Shown: positions 24,901 to 37,151 of the stretch, piece after piece
Layout of the letters: each line of letters opens with the position of its first letter
How positions within the stretch are numbered: position 1 is the stretch's first letter
NCBI GenBank assembly: GCA_003254885.1
Contig: QANT01007796.1
Span: 1 to 64,000, forward strand
From: Purshia tridentata
Taxonomy: Eukaryota; Streptophyta; Magnoliopsida; Rosales; Rosaceae
Direction: 5' to 3'
DNA: 64,000 nucleotides
Made by a program: the position numbers and the translations under genes
Notes under the pieces: model-generated
What the model was told of the DNA's origin: nothing
Database searches by the model: none
The model's input: only the letters and a program-made list of their open reading frames with translations

Positions 24901-27100
24901 TTCCATACCTACTGTTGTTTGGGCATTTTGCATGGCAACATACCTCCTCCTGCATTCAAATACATAATCGTTGAATGAAATCAAATGATGTCAGTTCCCT
25001 GTACACAAGGAAACTAGAAAAGCTATTTATTAACTTCTGTTGGTTTAGCACAGTTCCAAAGAGCTTAAGCTGTACGGAATTATGAAATGGGCCAACTACT
25101 ATGTTTACACTAACAATAATGATGGGTATTTTAAAATCCCAATGAACTTATATGAGCTGCTATATGCATGTGTCATTGATTACCAAAAAGAACTAAAACA
25201 ATTATAAAATGAAACCACATCCCAAAATAAAGTGCATGACATACTCTACAACATCAATTGAGGGCTGAATCAAGGGCATGAAATAATACTCTATCAAATC
25301 AATTAAGGGCTGAATCCAGGAGATGGTTTGACAGAAATTATGTGGTTATACAATACCGCAATTCAGAGGATCGGCTTCTTGTCATGGGTTGAGAACTATG
25401 AAACCAGGCCTGCATTAAAAGTAAAATGTTAGATACAACATGAAGCTTCCCTGAACTGAACCCTGACAGCTATCAATGTTAACATGCCTTCGCCAAATAT
25501 AACTCACTAGCCTGCATTCCTCTTTCAACACCATGCCTGACAAAATTGAAACAAAAATATATGAACGTAACTATCTTGAATAAAATATTATTGTTATAAT
25601 GCAGAGCAAATCATAGTATTTAAATTTGACATTTTGGAGTCCAAAGAAAGGGCACATACTATATATACATATATGTTACATGATAATTTATTGGGAAGGG
25701 AGCAGTAGCCACCTGATTGAATGTTGATTGTTGTCACCTGAGATTTCATCAGCCATGGCATTATTTTGTGGATATATATCATCATTGCTTCTTTTCTTTT
25801 GAAGTGTACCAGCATGTTGCTGACTGGACAAGTTTGCTATTTCAGTAGATATCCTGTGATGTACAAAGTAATAATGAGCTTATAATAAGTTCTCAAAGCT
25901 GACTTCTAGGATGTAATGTCGCAAGAAAGAATCTGAAAGATTATGAGAAGTTGAGAGATATTTATCTACTATGTGATATATTTTAGGAAAACAGAGATAT
26001 ATGATAGCATAATATACATCATGCATTTACTTGAGGTTATAAGTTTGAAATGCTACAGCACTGCAGAATAATTTAGGAGCCATCATAAAGATGAATGGTG
26101 AATGGTGTAAGATTCATGATAACCAGAAGGTAACTATACTTACCCTATACCAACCAAAAAACGAGCACAGCATAGAAGTTATTGAATCTGTTATGCTAAT
26201 TTACTTTCAAATAAAGTTATGAGAACTATCTATTACTGTTGTTGTGGTGACTGCAACCTACTCACCTCCGTGATCCTTGTCGAGTACGATGTGCAATGCT
26301 GGACGGATTGTAGCCATTGTTCTGGAAACAGATATATGCCAATCAAAGAAAAAAGGAAATCAGAAAAGGGACAGGACAAAGAATCAGATATAAGAGCAAA
26401 CCCACAATTACGTACATTTTTTTTTTCTTTTTCTACTAGGTGATGAGTTTTAAGATTCTATAAGCATATTAGGATCTGATTAAATCTATATCACTGTGTT
26501 TCTATTGGATGTGTTAAATGTGAACCAATGATTTGAGTATCCATTTGTAGATTTATCAAAAAATGCTGTAACCTTCCACTGTTCTTAAATTCGAAACCTA
26601 AAGATTAATGAAAGGCAAAAGTGTGAGTAAGTGAGTGGGATGGGATCTTTTGAATATTCAATCAGATTTTAATTACAGGCCATGAAGGAACTCAATGTCT
26701 CATCAAGCTCTATAGAAGGAATCTCTGTGAATTTAGAGTAACTATAAAAAAGAGATAGTGAAACATGGTCTCAACTCAAGAATGGTAAATGAGTGCAATG
26801 ATCACATGTCATAAAACTGACTTAAAAGCTAGATACTTTATCAAACATTGAAATGAATGATTAAGTGTCTATTAAGATTAAAAGTCAATGAATAGGGATA
26901 ATACGGTTGCTTGCCTCTCCATTTGTTAGCCAGCTTTTGAAGAGCTCCTCGCTATCTGTACGAAAGTTTTGAGACAAATTCTTAAAACCAAGCATCTCCA
27001 TAGTTGGTAGAGGCGTTCCGATAGAGCTCTCCATATAAGACCTCAGGATCAACTCCTCACTTGTATTTCTATAGAACTCTGAAAGTCCCCTTCCTTCCAT
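21991..27100 (-). CDS. CYCLOPS: CYCLOPS / IPD3 symbiosis transcription activator
   Basis: Nuclear coiled-coil transcription activator of the common symbiosis pathway; CCaMK phosphorylates it and it is needed for mycorrhiza and nodulation. Eleven minus-strand exons: 27100-26915, 26321-26266, 25853-25713, 25536-25488, 25409-25357, 24949-24255, 23665-23622, 23521-23473, 23064-23016, 22677-22549 and 22114-21991. All phases agree and give 524 residues, against about 518 in Lotus. It begins MEGRGLSEFYRNTSEELILR. Ser50 in FRTDSEELFKSWL and Ser158 in TRSRSSELR match the two CCaMK target serines. KKRRVERSR (432-440) fits the nuclear signal, and 455-524 forms the C-terminal coiled coil ending EEIERILSETGKI. 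Introns 1 and 4 start with GC. An in-frame ATG at 27208 could add 36 residues, but family members start at MEGRG. Confidence 0.95.
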
Positions 27101-28559
27101 CTGCCCTTCAATTCTTGGAGCTTGGAAAGAGTGCAAATTCTGCTGACTACTTTCTGGTTTCACAAAACAATCATTCACTGAGCTTCCCTTAATGCCTTCA
27201 TTGACCATACTATGATACTAACTTCTCCCACAAACAACAGATAGAAACCACCCCAAAAGGGTCAACTATATATATATGTGAGCTACCTTTAATCACACCA
27301 CCTCCCCCCTCAATCATTGAACTCTGTCAGGCAGACCATGATCGTTTCCAAAACTCAGATGGACGGACACCTTTGAACCCATTGACAAGCAACAATCACA
27401 TCAGCTGTGTTATTAAACAAAGAACGATAAGACCAGCTGGGAAACATCCAAACTTGAAAACCAACCACTATATGATAAAGAAAAGGTCTTTAAGTACCAG
27501 GATATTATATGCCAGAGCTACACATATTTTTTTGAACAATTTTACAAGCATATGCTGGGATGCGGTCATCATATATATATCAAAATATTATATAACTGTG
27601 GAATAGCCGGAATCTATGATTTTGGGTTATCTAAAGATTCTCTTTACCACACATTGTCTTTTCCTTCTCATGAAACCTTATTTGCGACAGTAAGCTACTT
27701 GTTTAACGGTTTGTCAAACCCCGGAGGATTAAAATATGAATCATATCAAGCTATATTTAATCTTTCAGTAACATAAATAAACTGTGTGAAATTATTATAT
27801 CAGGCTTATTATTCATTTTCCTTTAAAGAATGAGGCATTCCCGTAGAGACAGCAATGAAATGATGGCAGCAATGAAAGGGACTTGATTCATCCGGCTTTC
27901 TTTCTTTGCTTATTATTTTAAAACCTGTAGGCGTTGGGAGGGCGTTGTCATAGTCTCATAGACTCATAAACTTTATATATATATATGGTCCATTCACAGT
28001 TTAATATAGGCAACTGACAATATTTTGTAAAAATAGAAAATTCATATGCTCCACTCCACTACAAGCCAATTTTCTTTCTTATTTTGTCTAGTCAATTTGA
28101 AGGGCTACGACTTAGGGAGCTCAAGTAGGAGGGGAGAGAGATATTGAATTGTGTCATTGTGTTAAACTTAAACCCAAAATTTACTCTTAGTACTTCAAGG
28201 GGCAAAGGAATTTTGCCAATTTTTTTCAGAAGTTAGGTACTAAAAAAGCTATAGCTGCACCTGTTCCCAAGACTTTCTAATTACAATACTCGTACCTATA
28301 TTTTTAAAATTCCGTTTCTTAAACGGAAGTAACGTTCGTACCACATTGATACAAAATGTAAGTATGAGTCCCCTCCCTTTCCAAACTTCCCTACATGTGT
28401 GGGCAGATATGTAATTTCCGGAATCACCGAACTTCAGTACCGACCCGACCCGACCCAACGCAACCTTCTGCCTGTTTTCTCAGCTCTGGGTTCTCAAATC
28501 TCACTTTCACTTCTGAGTCTCAGTTCTTACACCGAGTCAGAAACCTTTTAAACCGACAA
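27101..28559. promoter_or_regulatory. Divergent intergenic region, CYCLOPS / MAG2-like
   Basis: About 1.46 kb between the two start codons. It holds AT microsatellites (27268-27280, 27570-27580, 27975-27986) and no credible coding exon. The last ~130 bases before 28560 are pyrimidine-rich, leader-like sequence of the plus-strand gene. No known symbiosis cis-element was identified by eye. Confidence 0.5.
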
Positions 28560-29219
28560 ATGGAAGCTTCTACTTGTGCTACTCCTTCCACTTCCACTTC
28601 CACTCTCTCTCTGCCCAAACACAGTGACCTCTCCAAAGAACAAGTGAGCTTTCTGAACAAACAATTCCGAACCCATGAAGATCTTCTTCACAAAGCTCCT
28701 CATCTTTTAACAGCACTCCACACTCAGTGCTCTGATTTGGATTCTCACCTCCTACACTGCAAAACAACTCTCACCCAACGCACCGTTTCATGGATTTGCC
28801 GCTCATTTTCAGCCAAAACTGCACTCCACAATCTCAACCTCAGCCTTCAGAATCTCAGCCTCCTCACTTCCCAGTGTTCGTATTATTCTTCATCTCCATC
28901 TGGGTTTTCTCAGTTTCATTAATTTCCTTTTCTTTTTATAATTTGGCTTCTTTTTTTTTTCTCTCTCTTTTGGATATTATAGGCGGTAGTGGTGCAAAGA
29001 AGTTTCAAAGAGTTTTAGGTACGGAACTGCCTCAACTTGCTAAGGAAGTATTGCGAATTGATACCATTCGGAGTTATCTCGGTGAGTTGGGGGACTGGCT
29101 ATTTTGAACAATTAAATTTCAGAGATAATTTGTTTAATTTAGTCTTTATACCTTTTGTCTATGTGTTTGAATTTGTGGGTACTTGACCTTTTTTGTCAAA
29201 ATCCAAAATTATGATGTTA

Positions 29220-29258
<39 letters not shown>

Positions 29259-31370
29259 TGCCTTAACCAGTCACAAGCTAAACTACCCTCTTAATATTTC
29301 AGAGACTACTTTACAGTTAGAAGCTCTGGTTGGAGACCTAGAAGATGCAGTTTTCAGCTTTGTGAATTGCCATAGCGGAAAAATGTTCTCTGCAAAGCTT
29401 TCAAATTCATCAGTATCTACTAGAACAATTTTTTTGATTTTTTCATGTTATATGGATGCATATTCAAATGGTAGATTAATTGACAAGGGTCAATTAATCA
29501 TTACCGTATCTATGAAATGCAGGACTCTGGAACAAAACACGAAAAGTTGCTTCAAGCCATAAAATCTTTGAATGATTTAGAAGGGTTAGTTGGTCTTGTG
29601 AAACTTAGACCGCAGTGGCATCATCTTCTGAAATCTGTTGATGCTAGGGTGGATAAAACTTTGGCTATTCTTCGCCCACAAGTTATTGCGGATCATCGAG
29701 CTCTTCTTTCTTCTTTTGGATGGCCACCGAAACTTTCAATGTCAAAAATTGAAAGTGAGAAAATCTCAGGCCTTCCAAACCCATTAGTTTTAATGGAAGG
29801 AGAAAAAAGAAAGAGTTATTCAAATAGCTTTCTAGCTCTTTGTGCTTTACAGCATCTACAAACAAGGAGGGAAGAACGACAGCTCAATCTTTTGGGGCAA
29901 AAGGAGTGCAAGATACAACTTTGGGCCATCGATGAACTGGTGTCTCCTATTGCATCACGAATGGAATACCATTTTTCAAAGTGGGTTGATGAACCTGAAT
30001 TTATATTCGCCCTTGCATACAAAACTACAAGGGACTTTATTACAGGAGTGGATGATGTCTTGCAGCCTCTGATTGATAGAGCCAGATTGGTAAGATACAG
30101 TGCTAAAGAAGCTTGGGTTTCTTCCATGGTACAACTGCTTTCTGAATTTTTGGTGAAAAAAGTTTTCTCTTCTCTTGCTGAAAGATACAAGGAGAAACAG
30201 ATGAAATCTGAAGTTATACCATCATGGCTTCATCTCATTGACCTTATTGTTTCATTTGATAAACAAATGCAGTCACTTGTATCCGAAACCAGTCTGTTTG
30301 TTACAGAGTCAGAAAGGGTGGAAAGTTTTTCACGAAGCATTTCAGTGCTGATGATATTTTGTGATAGGTCAGATTGGCTCAAGATTTGGGCAAAGATAGA
30401 GCTTAAAAATGCCAGGAAGAAACTTAAAACAGATTTGGAAGATGAAAGAGCTTGGATAGTTGGTGACAAACATGAAGCTAGATTGCAGTTTGATACAGAA
30501 TTTGAGCATTTCCTTCTCTCTACTAGAGAAGATCATAGAGCTCCATTTATTGCAGAATCTGCCCTTAGAATCACATGGGAAATGATTGAACGATGCCAAA
30601 CTATGCCTTCCATTTTACCACGTGTACAATTTGTGAGATCAACTGCTGTCAGATTCCTCTGGTACTTTTTTAAAATATTGCTTTTACATTGCAAGAGAAC
30701 TGAAATTCCTCCAGATAATCCTGATGATGATGCCTTAGTTAGAGTATGTGGATCAATTAATGCTGCCAAATATGTTGAATCCAAACTTCGACAATGGAGT
30801 GATGATGTGAACTTTCTGGAGATGAGAGTTGCTGAAAATGATTCTAGCAACCAGAGAAAAGATGACTCTATTGTTTCAAGTTTTTTTGGGGAAGAAATAA
30901 AAAGCTTGTCTGAGCTCGCAACCAACTGGTTGATGGAGATAATTTCTATTCTTCTTCGTCAGTTTGAAACTCTTTCATGGGACTATGTGCAAACGGTGAA
31001 ACATTATGAGCAACAGCTAGAAGACTTGACTCCTGTGGAAGTATCAGCAGCCATGGATTTAACTTTATCTGTTGATTTTGTTGAACCATTAGATGCTTTG
31101 AGAAGTCATCTTATTCTTTTGAGAATGAGTCTCAATCCCAAAGACTTCTTGGATCTGTGGAGAAGTGTTGCTGATGGGCTTGACCATTTCATATCTTGCA
31201 GTGATATCACATATAATATTCAGTTTTTTGACAAAGGGATTAATCAGTTCGAAACAGATATGCAAGCATTGTTTTCTGTTTTCCAGCCTTTTTGTGTTCG
31301 GCCTGAAGCATTTTTCCCTCGTACTAAGGAGACTATAAAGCTGTTGAAAATGAACAAGGGAAAAAGGTGA
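28560..31370 (+). CDS. MAG2L: RINT1/TIP20-family vesicle tether, MAG2-like
   Basis: Subunit of the ER DSL1-type tethering complex that receives Golgi-derived COPI vesicles. Four exons: 28560-28875 (donor uncertain), 28983-29081, 29303-29412 and the long 29523-31370. Together they encode about 790 residues, close to MAG2 (795) and MAG2L (804) as remembered. The N-terminal third is helical with LPQLAKEVLRIDTIRSYL and TLQLEALVGDLEDAVF. The RINT1 domain contains DHRALLSSFGWPPKLSMSKI, then ALCALQHLQTRREERQLNLL and CKIQLWAIDELVSPIASRMEYHF. It is most likely the MAG2L type. A (CT)n tract lies in intron 2 (29222-29256). The reading frame ends at TGA inside GGGAAAAAGGTGAAG. A downstream exon suggests this stop may follow a one-base frame disruption. 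Confidence 0.85.
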
Positions 31371-34300
31371 AGCATTTGCAGGTACTTTCTTAACTTTTCC
31401 AATGGTTAGATGAAAAAAATTATTGCTTCTGTCTGGAGATTTGCATATATGTTTTGATGGAAGTGGTATTTCTTACTTTCTTTTTTAATAAAAAAAAATG
31501 AAAAGCAAGAGAAAAAAAGTGTGCAACTTATACAAAAAATAGCAAATAAAAAAGTAAATGAAATTAGCTTGATCCAGGATTTTGGTGTTGGATCAATTAT
31601 TTGGGGCCAAAGGTTGTGCAAATTATTTGGTTTATGCTTTCGTTTTGGGGAAGAAAGTGCCAAGGATTGGAGATGTAAAGACCTTGGAAGAGAGATTTTG
31701 GGTTTGTTCTATGGATGACAAACATACCTTAGATACAATAAATGCTGAGTTTTATCAATCAAATCTATACCTACAACTGCAAAGATATTTCATGGACTCT
31801 ACCTTTTTGTAGTAAGAATAGGATTCGGAGTAGCCATGTAAGAGCTCTTAACCCTTAGTAGATTCAACAAGTACGAAAATAAGACCAATGACTTGTAATT
31901 ATGGCCTATGCCCAGCAATTACTGAGTTAGCAGGATACCTTGACTCAATATACAGTAAAACCTAAATATAAAATAGAGAAGTCATCTCATTTTGGCGTGG
32001 TCAGAATGATTTGTGTTATTAGCTGCTTAGCGAGGTCAGCTTACTTTGTAATGTTCAGATTTGAAAGTTGCAACAATAACTTGGCCAAAAAAAAAGGAAA
32101 GTTGCAACAATAACATATCACCATGAATACTCATGATGTGTTTTAAATTAGGTTGCTATATGTCTAAGACTTGGCAATGAATAGCATTAGGAACCCATTA
32201 TTTTCATTTAGTTCCTGTTCTATTCATAGAACTTACATATGTTACTTTTTTATTCTTATTAAAATAAAACCCCCAGAAAGTTAAAATTGATGATATATTT
32301 GACTTTGAAGGTTTGCATGCATATGTAGTTAAAATTTTCATTGTGAAGCATCAATTCTCATAAGTCTTGATCATGATAAATATATTGTTTATAATCTTGG
32401 TTCTATTATATTGTTTGTTGTGTTTTTATTTTTGTTACTTATTATGTGATCATATAAACTGTTTTACTTTATGTCTTTGAATAAATCAGTTGTACCTTGG
32501 CTTAGTTTACCCATATACAAGTCATGGACCAATGCAATGTGGGGAAGCTGCAACATGTCTGAAACTGAAGCAACAATAGTAGCATGTCCATGTTCCACAG
32601 TTCTCGGCTCTGGTAGTTGCAGGACCTTCCTACTCGTAGGAGAAGTCTTGCAGACCCTTTGGAAGGCCCCCACAGTAGACCCTGGCAAGCCATAGAATGG
32701 CCCGAAATAGTGGAAGATGGTGGAAGTGGTAGAGCTGGAGGCTGCATCCTCCCTATGGTTGAGGCACATCACTTGGCATGACTAGAAAATCATTGATGGC
32801 ATATTTTAACCCAGGGAGTCGAGCTCGAAAGGATACAAGAAAGGAACATAATTGAGGATGAGAATAGTTAGAGATATGTGCCAAAGTTATAAAAGAAACT
32901 ATAGATTTTGCGATATGTTTATGTCTTGGCTTTATGCATATGAGGCTGTGCATGGGCATTGCCTGAATGGGTGATGGATGTATACTTTCATTGATGTGAT
33001 CCTGCAACTTTTATAGGTAGCAGCATTTTTGTAAGTTTGTTGTTTTTAAGGAATTTTGTTTGGTTTGTGTTAACCAAATATTGTGTGCAAGTGCTTATGT
33101 GGGAGAAACAAAAATTTCAGTAAGTAGGAACTCTTGCTTAGGACCCATATATATGAATTATTTCTTGTAGGAGTTGTAAACTTGTAATTATGAAAAAATA
33201 GAAAAATAAAAATTTCTGTATGCATCTTTGTGCTTGCTCCAATTGCAGCCGATTTTGCTGAAAGAGGATATAAGGGCAATGATAAAAATGTTGCTGCTTA
33301 ACACATCATGTCTATCACCTAAACAGGCCTACGATGTTGCACGTGCAACTCCGACCCGGTTACAGTTGAATTGTAACTGTTTGATCAACCAGTGTTAGAA
33401 AAGAAGCAGAAAAGGGACAGAGTAAAATGAAAACAAACAAATGTAAACAAGATTGAGGATGATTAGAAATTTCAAAGGCATTGAGGGAACCATGAAGTAA
33501 TGACATTTTTTAAGCAAACTATTTTGATGTTTATGTCTATTTAAAACCACCAAATTGCTCTGTCCTCTAAGTTACACAACACAATTTTTTTAATTGAGGG
33601 AACTGTGCATGCATATTATGCTATTGGCTCGCATTTTTGTTGTAATTGTATTTAATATTATATTTACGTGGGAAGAGGATGTATTTTTAGCCGTGAAGCT
33701 TGCTCAATATGATTTTCGAGACCTTCCCCGATATAAATTCTGAGGGTCCATTATTATTCTTCACAGTCATGAAATTTAAGAAAAGAAAAAACATATATAT
33801 GTTTCTGGTATATGTTCAGTCCAATATTTTCCTTGATAATGATGACTTCAAATGTTCCATGATGGTGGGTAAAAGGTTAGTAAAAGCTATTATATTATAA
33901 TTAATTAGAAGTAGATATGGAAAATAGAGTTAGGTTTTCAGTACGATTAAAAACTTCAAGTGCAAGTAAAGTCGCACATGATGAATGGGGGGAAAGTTGA
34001 AGAGGCAGAAACTAAGAAATAGGAAAGAAAACCAAAACAAAGAAATATCAAAACTTCAATGGAATCTTGGTTCTTACGGAATAGCTTACACCTATTTAAC
34101 CCAAATGAAAGAGAGCCATATAGCAAGAAAATTTAGGCATCTCTATTCTAGAGTCACAGAATTTCATTATAAAAAATGACTAAATTTTCGAGGATACTTT
34201 ACACAAATCACATCCATCAAATTACAACTCCTTTATTTCGGGTAAGTTGCCTATACAATTTCTGTATCAGCTTAAAATATCCTATTCAACAAGATGATCA

Positions 34301-34436
34301 AGTGCACTTGGTACTAACTCAAGTTGTATATCATTGTACAGGGAATGATACATATACTTTTCCGCAATCCATATTTGCAGATTACAGGACCCCATGCAGA
34401 CAAAAAGGAATTAGCACCTCTCAAAAAGGGTGCTGC
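31371..34436. other. Intergenic or long-intron region with unidentified open frames
   Basis: AT-rich sequence. A plus-strand frame at 31582-31812 (76 residues) and a minus-strand frame at 32772-32464 (102 residues, with PGSTVGAFQRVCKTSPTS) are in GC-richer islands and may be decayed gene or transposon fragments. I recognise neither. Nothing else is supported here except the possible exon at 33249. Confidence 0.3.
33249..33398 (+). other. Possible terminal exon of the MAG2-like gene
   Basis: Preceded by a good acceptor (CCAATTGCAG at 33248), this 150-base frame encodes 49 residues beginning PILLKEDIRAMIKMLLLN and containing CLSPKQAYDVARA, then stops. Its phase 0 matches a donor at 31381 (TTGCAG-GTACTT) in the frame shifted by one base from the annotated stop of the tether gene. 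It could be the real C-terminal exon, with the frame break at 31359-31366 due to a sequence error or a mutation, or it could be chance. Confidence 0.35.
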
Positions 34437-36703
34437 CTACTTCTTAAGAAGAGTAACGATCTCTGGGAGGCCGACCCTTTTCCCATACTGGATAGCCAAC
34501 CAACCCGTAAAAGATATGTATGCCACAAGAAAACATGCGCGCCTGAAGCGGACTGTACAGAGTGACTGTAGAAGCATTCTTGCAGCAAAAATTTGAGGCA
34601 ATCGAGATTTCATCTGTTGCAGGAGTCTAAAAAAGCTTATGGAGATTATTGAAGTTGAAAAACCAGTAATAACTCCAGCTATGGTTTCCCACCTCCAATA
34701 TCTGGCTGGTTCCTGGCTGAAAAACCAGGAGTGTAAAATCTTTGTTGACCTGACAAATAAAAGACACCCAAATTATTACTAAGTAAGACCCCACCAAAAG
34801 ACCCACAACAACACACATAACAGGAGACTTTACACATGTGCAACTCAACCATTATCAAAACAGAAATTCTCTTTGACTTGATTTCAACCCAGAAATTAAC
34901 AGGGAAGATATTTATCTAGAAATGCAAACCTAATGTAATCATGAGATTAGGTAATGATATCTATACTCACATTCTTTGCAACTCATTTGGTCAATGACAC
35001 AATATCCATAAAGATTGAACAGAACTGATTAGCTAAAGGTAAAAATAAAAGTTGGTTTGCTCACAGGATGAAATATCTTCTAGTCATCTCAAATATAGAT
35101 GGATCTTTAGCTTGGCAACTGGAGAAACCATCATGATATAAGTTCACTTTGGAAATGCCATATGTGTACCAGCAGTCATAAGTTTCATTGACCTGACCAA
35201 AGGAGAGAAAATCAAAAAAGTTTAAATGGTTATATATGAATTATGCACAATGATATAGAAAATTCAACTATAGATATCAGCAACATATAGTGAACTTGAT
35301 ACTTATATACATATACATATATATATTTTAACAAGATGCAATACTAAGTTCAACTCTGCAAGAAAGATTAAAAGCTTTGCAACCTACCTTGAATTTATCT
35401 TTGGTCAACCATGCAGCACCAAAATTAGGTCTGCAATTAAGAGGAAGGGCCTCATTTGGAGCCTCTGCTAATGCAAGCTGAATCTGACCAGAAGACTGAT
35501 CTTTGTATTCCACCTGCAATCAGGAAAAAGAAAAATTTATATTTGAATGAACAGAAAGCATGCAAAGCAAAAACTTAAATATAATGCATGTAGTAGGAAA
35601 TGACCCAGAAAAAGGAAAAAAGAGAAAAGAGAGAATTTGCACTTTAACCCCCTGCGTTTATGCTAATACATGGAACCTCCATAAAGTTTATCTTGAATCA
35701 CTAGAAGCCCATATAATTAGGGTTATTGTTTTAGTGGTTTGACTTTTATCAAGTTAATCAAGAATCACATAAACCATCACAAAAGCTGCTTAAAAAAGAG
35801 GAGTGCATGCTGAGAATGATCATACATAGTTTGAGAGCAATGTACCAGAACCTTGAAAACTGAAGCCCAATAGTAATCATAACGGCATCTAAATCTTCTT
35901 CCTTCAAAAGGATAAAATACGTGTTTGGCTTTGTAATTGAACAGTCCGAGCTCACAGACCTTAGCTGACTTAAGATCAACACCTGTAAGAAGAAAAGAGC
36001 TAGCATTATACATATAATTTTAAGAAAGATAATACAATAATAATGAATCTTAAACATATAACTGTATAATACTAGCAGAAACAACGAATGTAACAAAAAA
36101 ATTCAACAGCAAATGTACTTAGAAAAAGAAATATTCATGTAAGTTTTCCAGTAGAAATATGATCTGACAGTTGAGAAACTTGACTTATATCATTTAAGGA
36201 CCTTATGAGATAAGAACTATATATACGATTGGGAGATTCCATTGAGGATCCCTTAAATCAGCTTATTTGAGGGACATATTGTTGGGCCTACCCTACATTG
36301 CAGTTCAGCCAGAGCAAACAAGCATTTTTGTAATAGCTCAGTAATCAATACCGATGGCATGTAACAGAAACTCTTCTTAGTCACAATTTTAAGTCAACCA
36401 AACAGTGACATTGAAAGCATCCAGACACACGACACAGACCCAAACTCAATTTCCATCTAGAAAATAAAATCAATAGTTATTATTGAAAAAATTAAAAATT
36501 AAAAACTTACTGCTGGAGACGATCCTGCACTGAGAGGACACAGAAATCGGGTTCGGAACTGACGAATCCGCAACGAAAACCGCTATGAAGCCGACCACAA
36601 GTGACAGTGAAAAGAAAGCAACGATAGGGAAAAGGAGAGCCAGAAACCACCGCAGTATTTGAGACGCGACGCTACCCATCTCAGAGACCTCCTCCGAATC
36701 CAT
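34437..36703 (-). CDS. Plant membrane protein with Cys-containing luminal domain (possibly EBS7-like)
   Basis: Five minus-strand exons: 36703-36511, 35982-35852, 35513-35388, 35192-35065 and 34749-34437. All junctions keep frame and give 296 residues. There is an N-terminal hydrophobic segment at about 14-38 (ILRWFLALLFPIVAFFSLSL). A central domain carries conserved-looking Cys and Tyr residues (SSQCRIVSS, CELGLFNYKAKHVFYPFE, FRCRYDYYWASVF, LNCRPNFGAAW, YDCWYTYGISKV). A second hydrophobic segment follows (ETIAGVITGFSTSIISISFF), then a basic region with another hydrophobic stretch and a KK end, an ER-retrieval-like tail. Length and layout recall the plant ERAD factor EBS7, but I cannot confirm that. 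Head-to-head with the RPA1 gene. Confidence 0.8.
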
Positions 36704-37151
36704 TAAGTTTTGGTTTGTGAACGGTCCGGCCACCGGAACCAATTATCCGGTGATCGGAGTACCCTACACTCCTCAGCCAGAAAGCAGCAAAGGAGTTATT
36801 GGTCTTTTCCCCCTTTTTTAATTTTTTGCAAAGCTTCAAATGAATTATTACCCTTTTCGCTTCGTTCTTCTAATCTCCGAGTGACATGCCCAGACAACAC
36901 ACACGTGTGGCAGCATGAGGTCATCTGCAAAAGCATGGGACATATCCGGTAATTGGAAAGAGGCTATACCCTTGAAATGAAAAATAAAATCCCAAGGGAA
37001 AGTTTCCCTCTCAAATACAGTTTCTGGCGCTTCCCATCCCCTTACTCTTTTTAGGGTTCCAATTTTCTCACGCACACACACCCCCACCCACAAGGCAATC
37101 AGTTTCCCTCACTTTCTCACTAACCAAACAGCCCCTTACCTTTGATTCGGC
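36704..37151. promoter_or_regulatory. Divergent promoter, membrane protein / RPA1
   Basis: 448 bases separate the two start codons. An ACACGTGTGG motif (ACGT core, about 36901-36909) lies mid-way, and there is a CACACACCCCCACCCAC stretch before the RPA1 leader (37073-37090). No TATA box is evident on either strand, which fits a housekeeping bidirectional promoter. Confidence 0.5.

Noticed and set aside
34324-34596. 90-residue plus-strand open frame
   Set aside because: It is the antisense shadow of the last exon of the minus-strand membrane-protein gene, whose frame joins correctly to four upstream exons.
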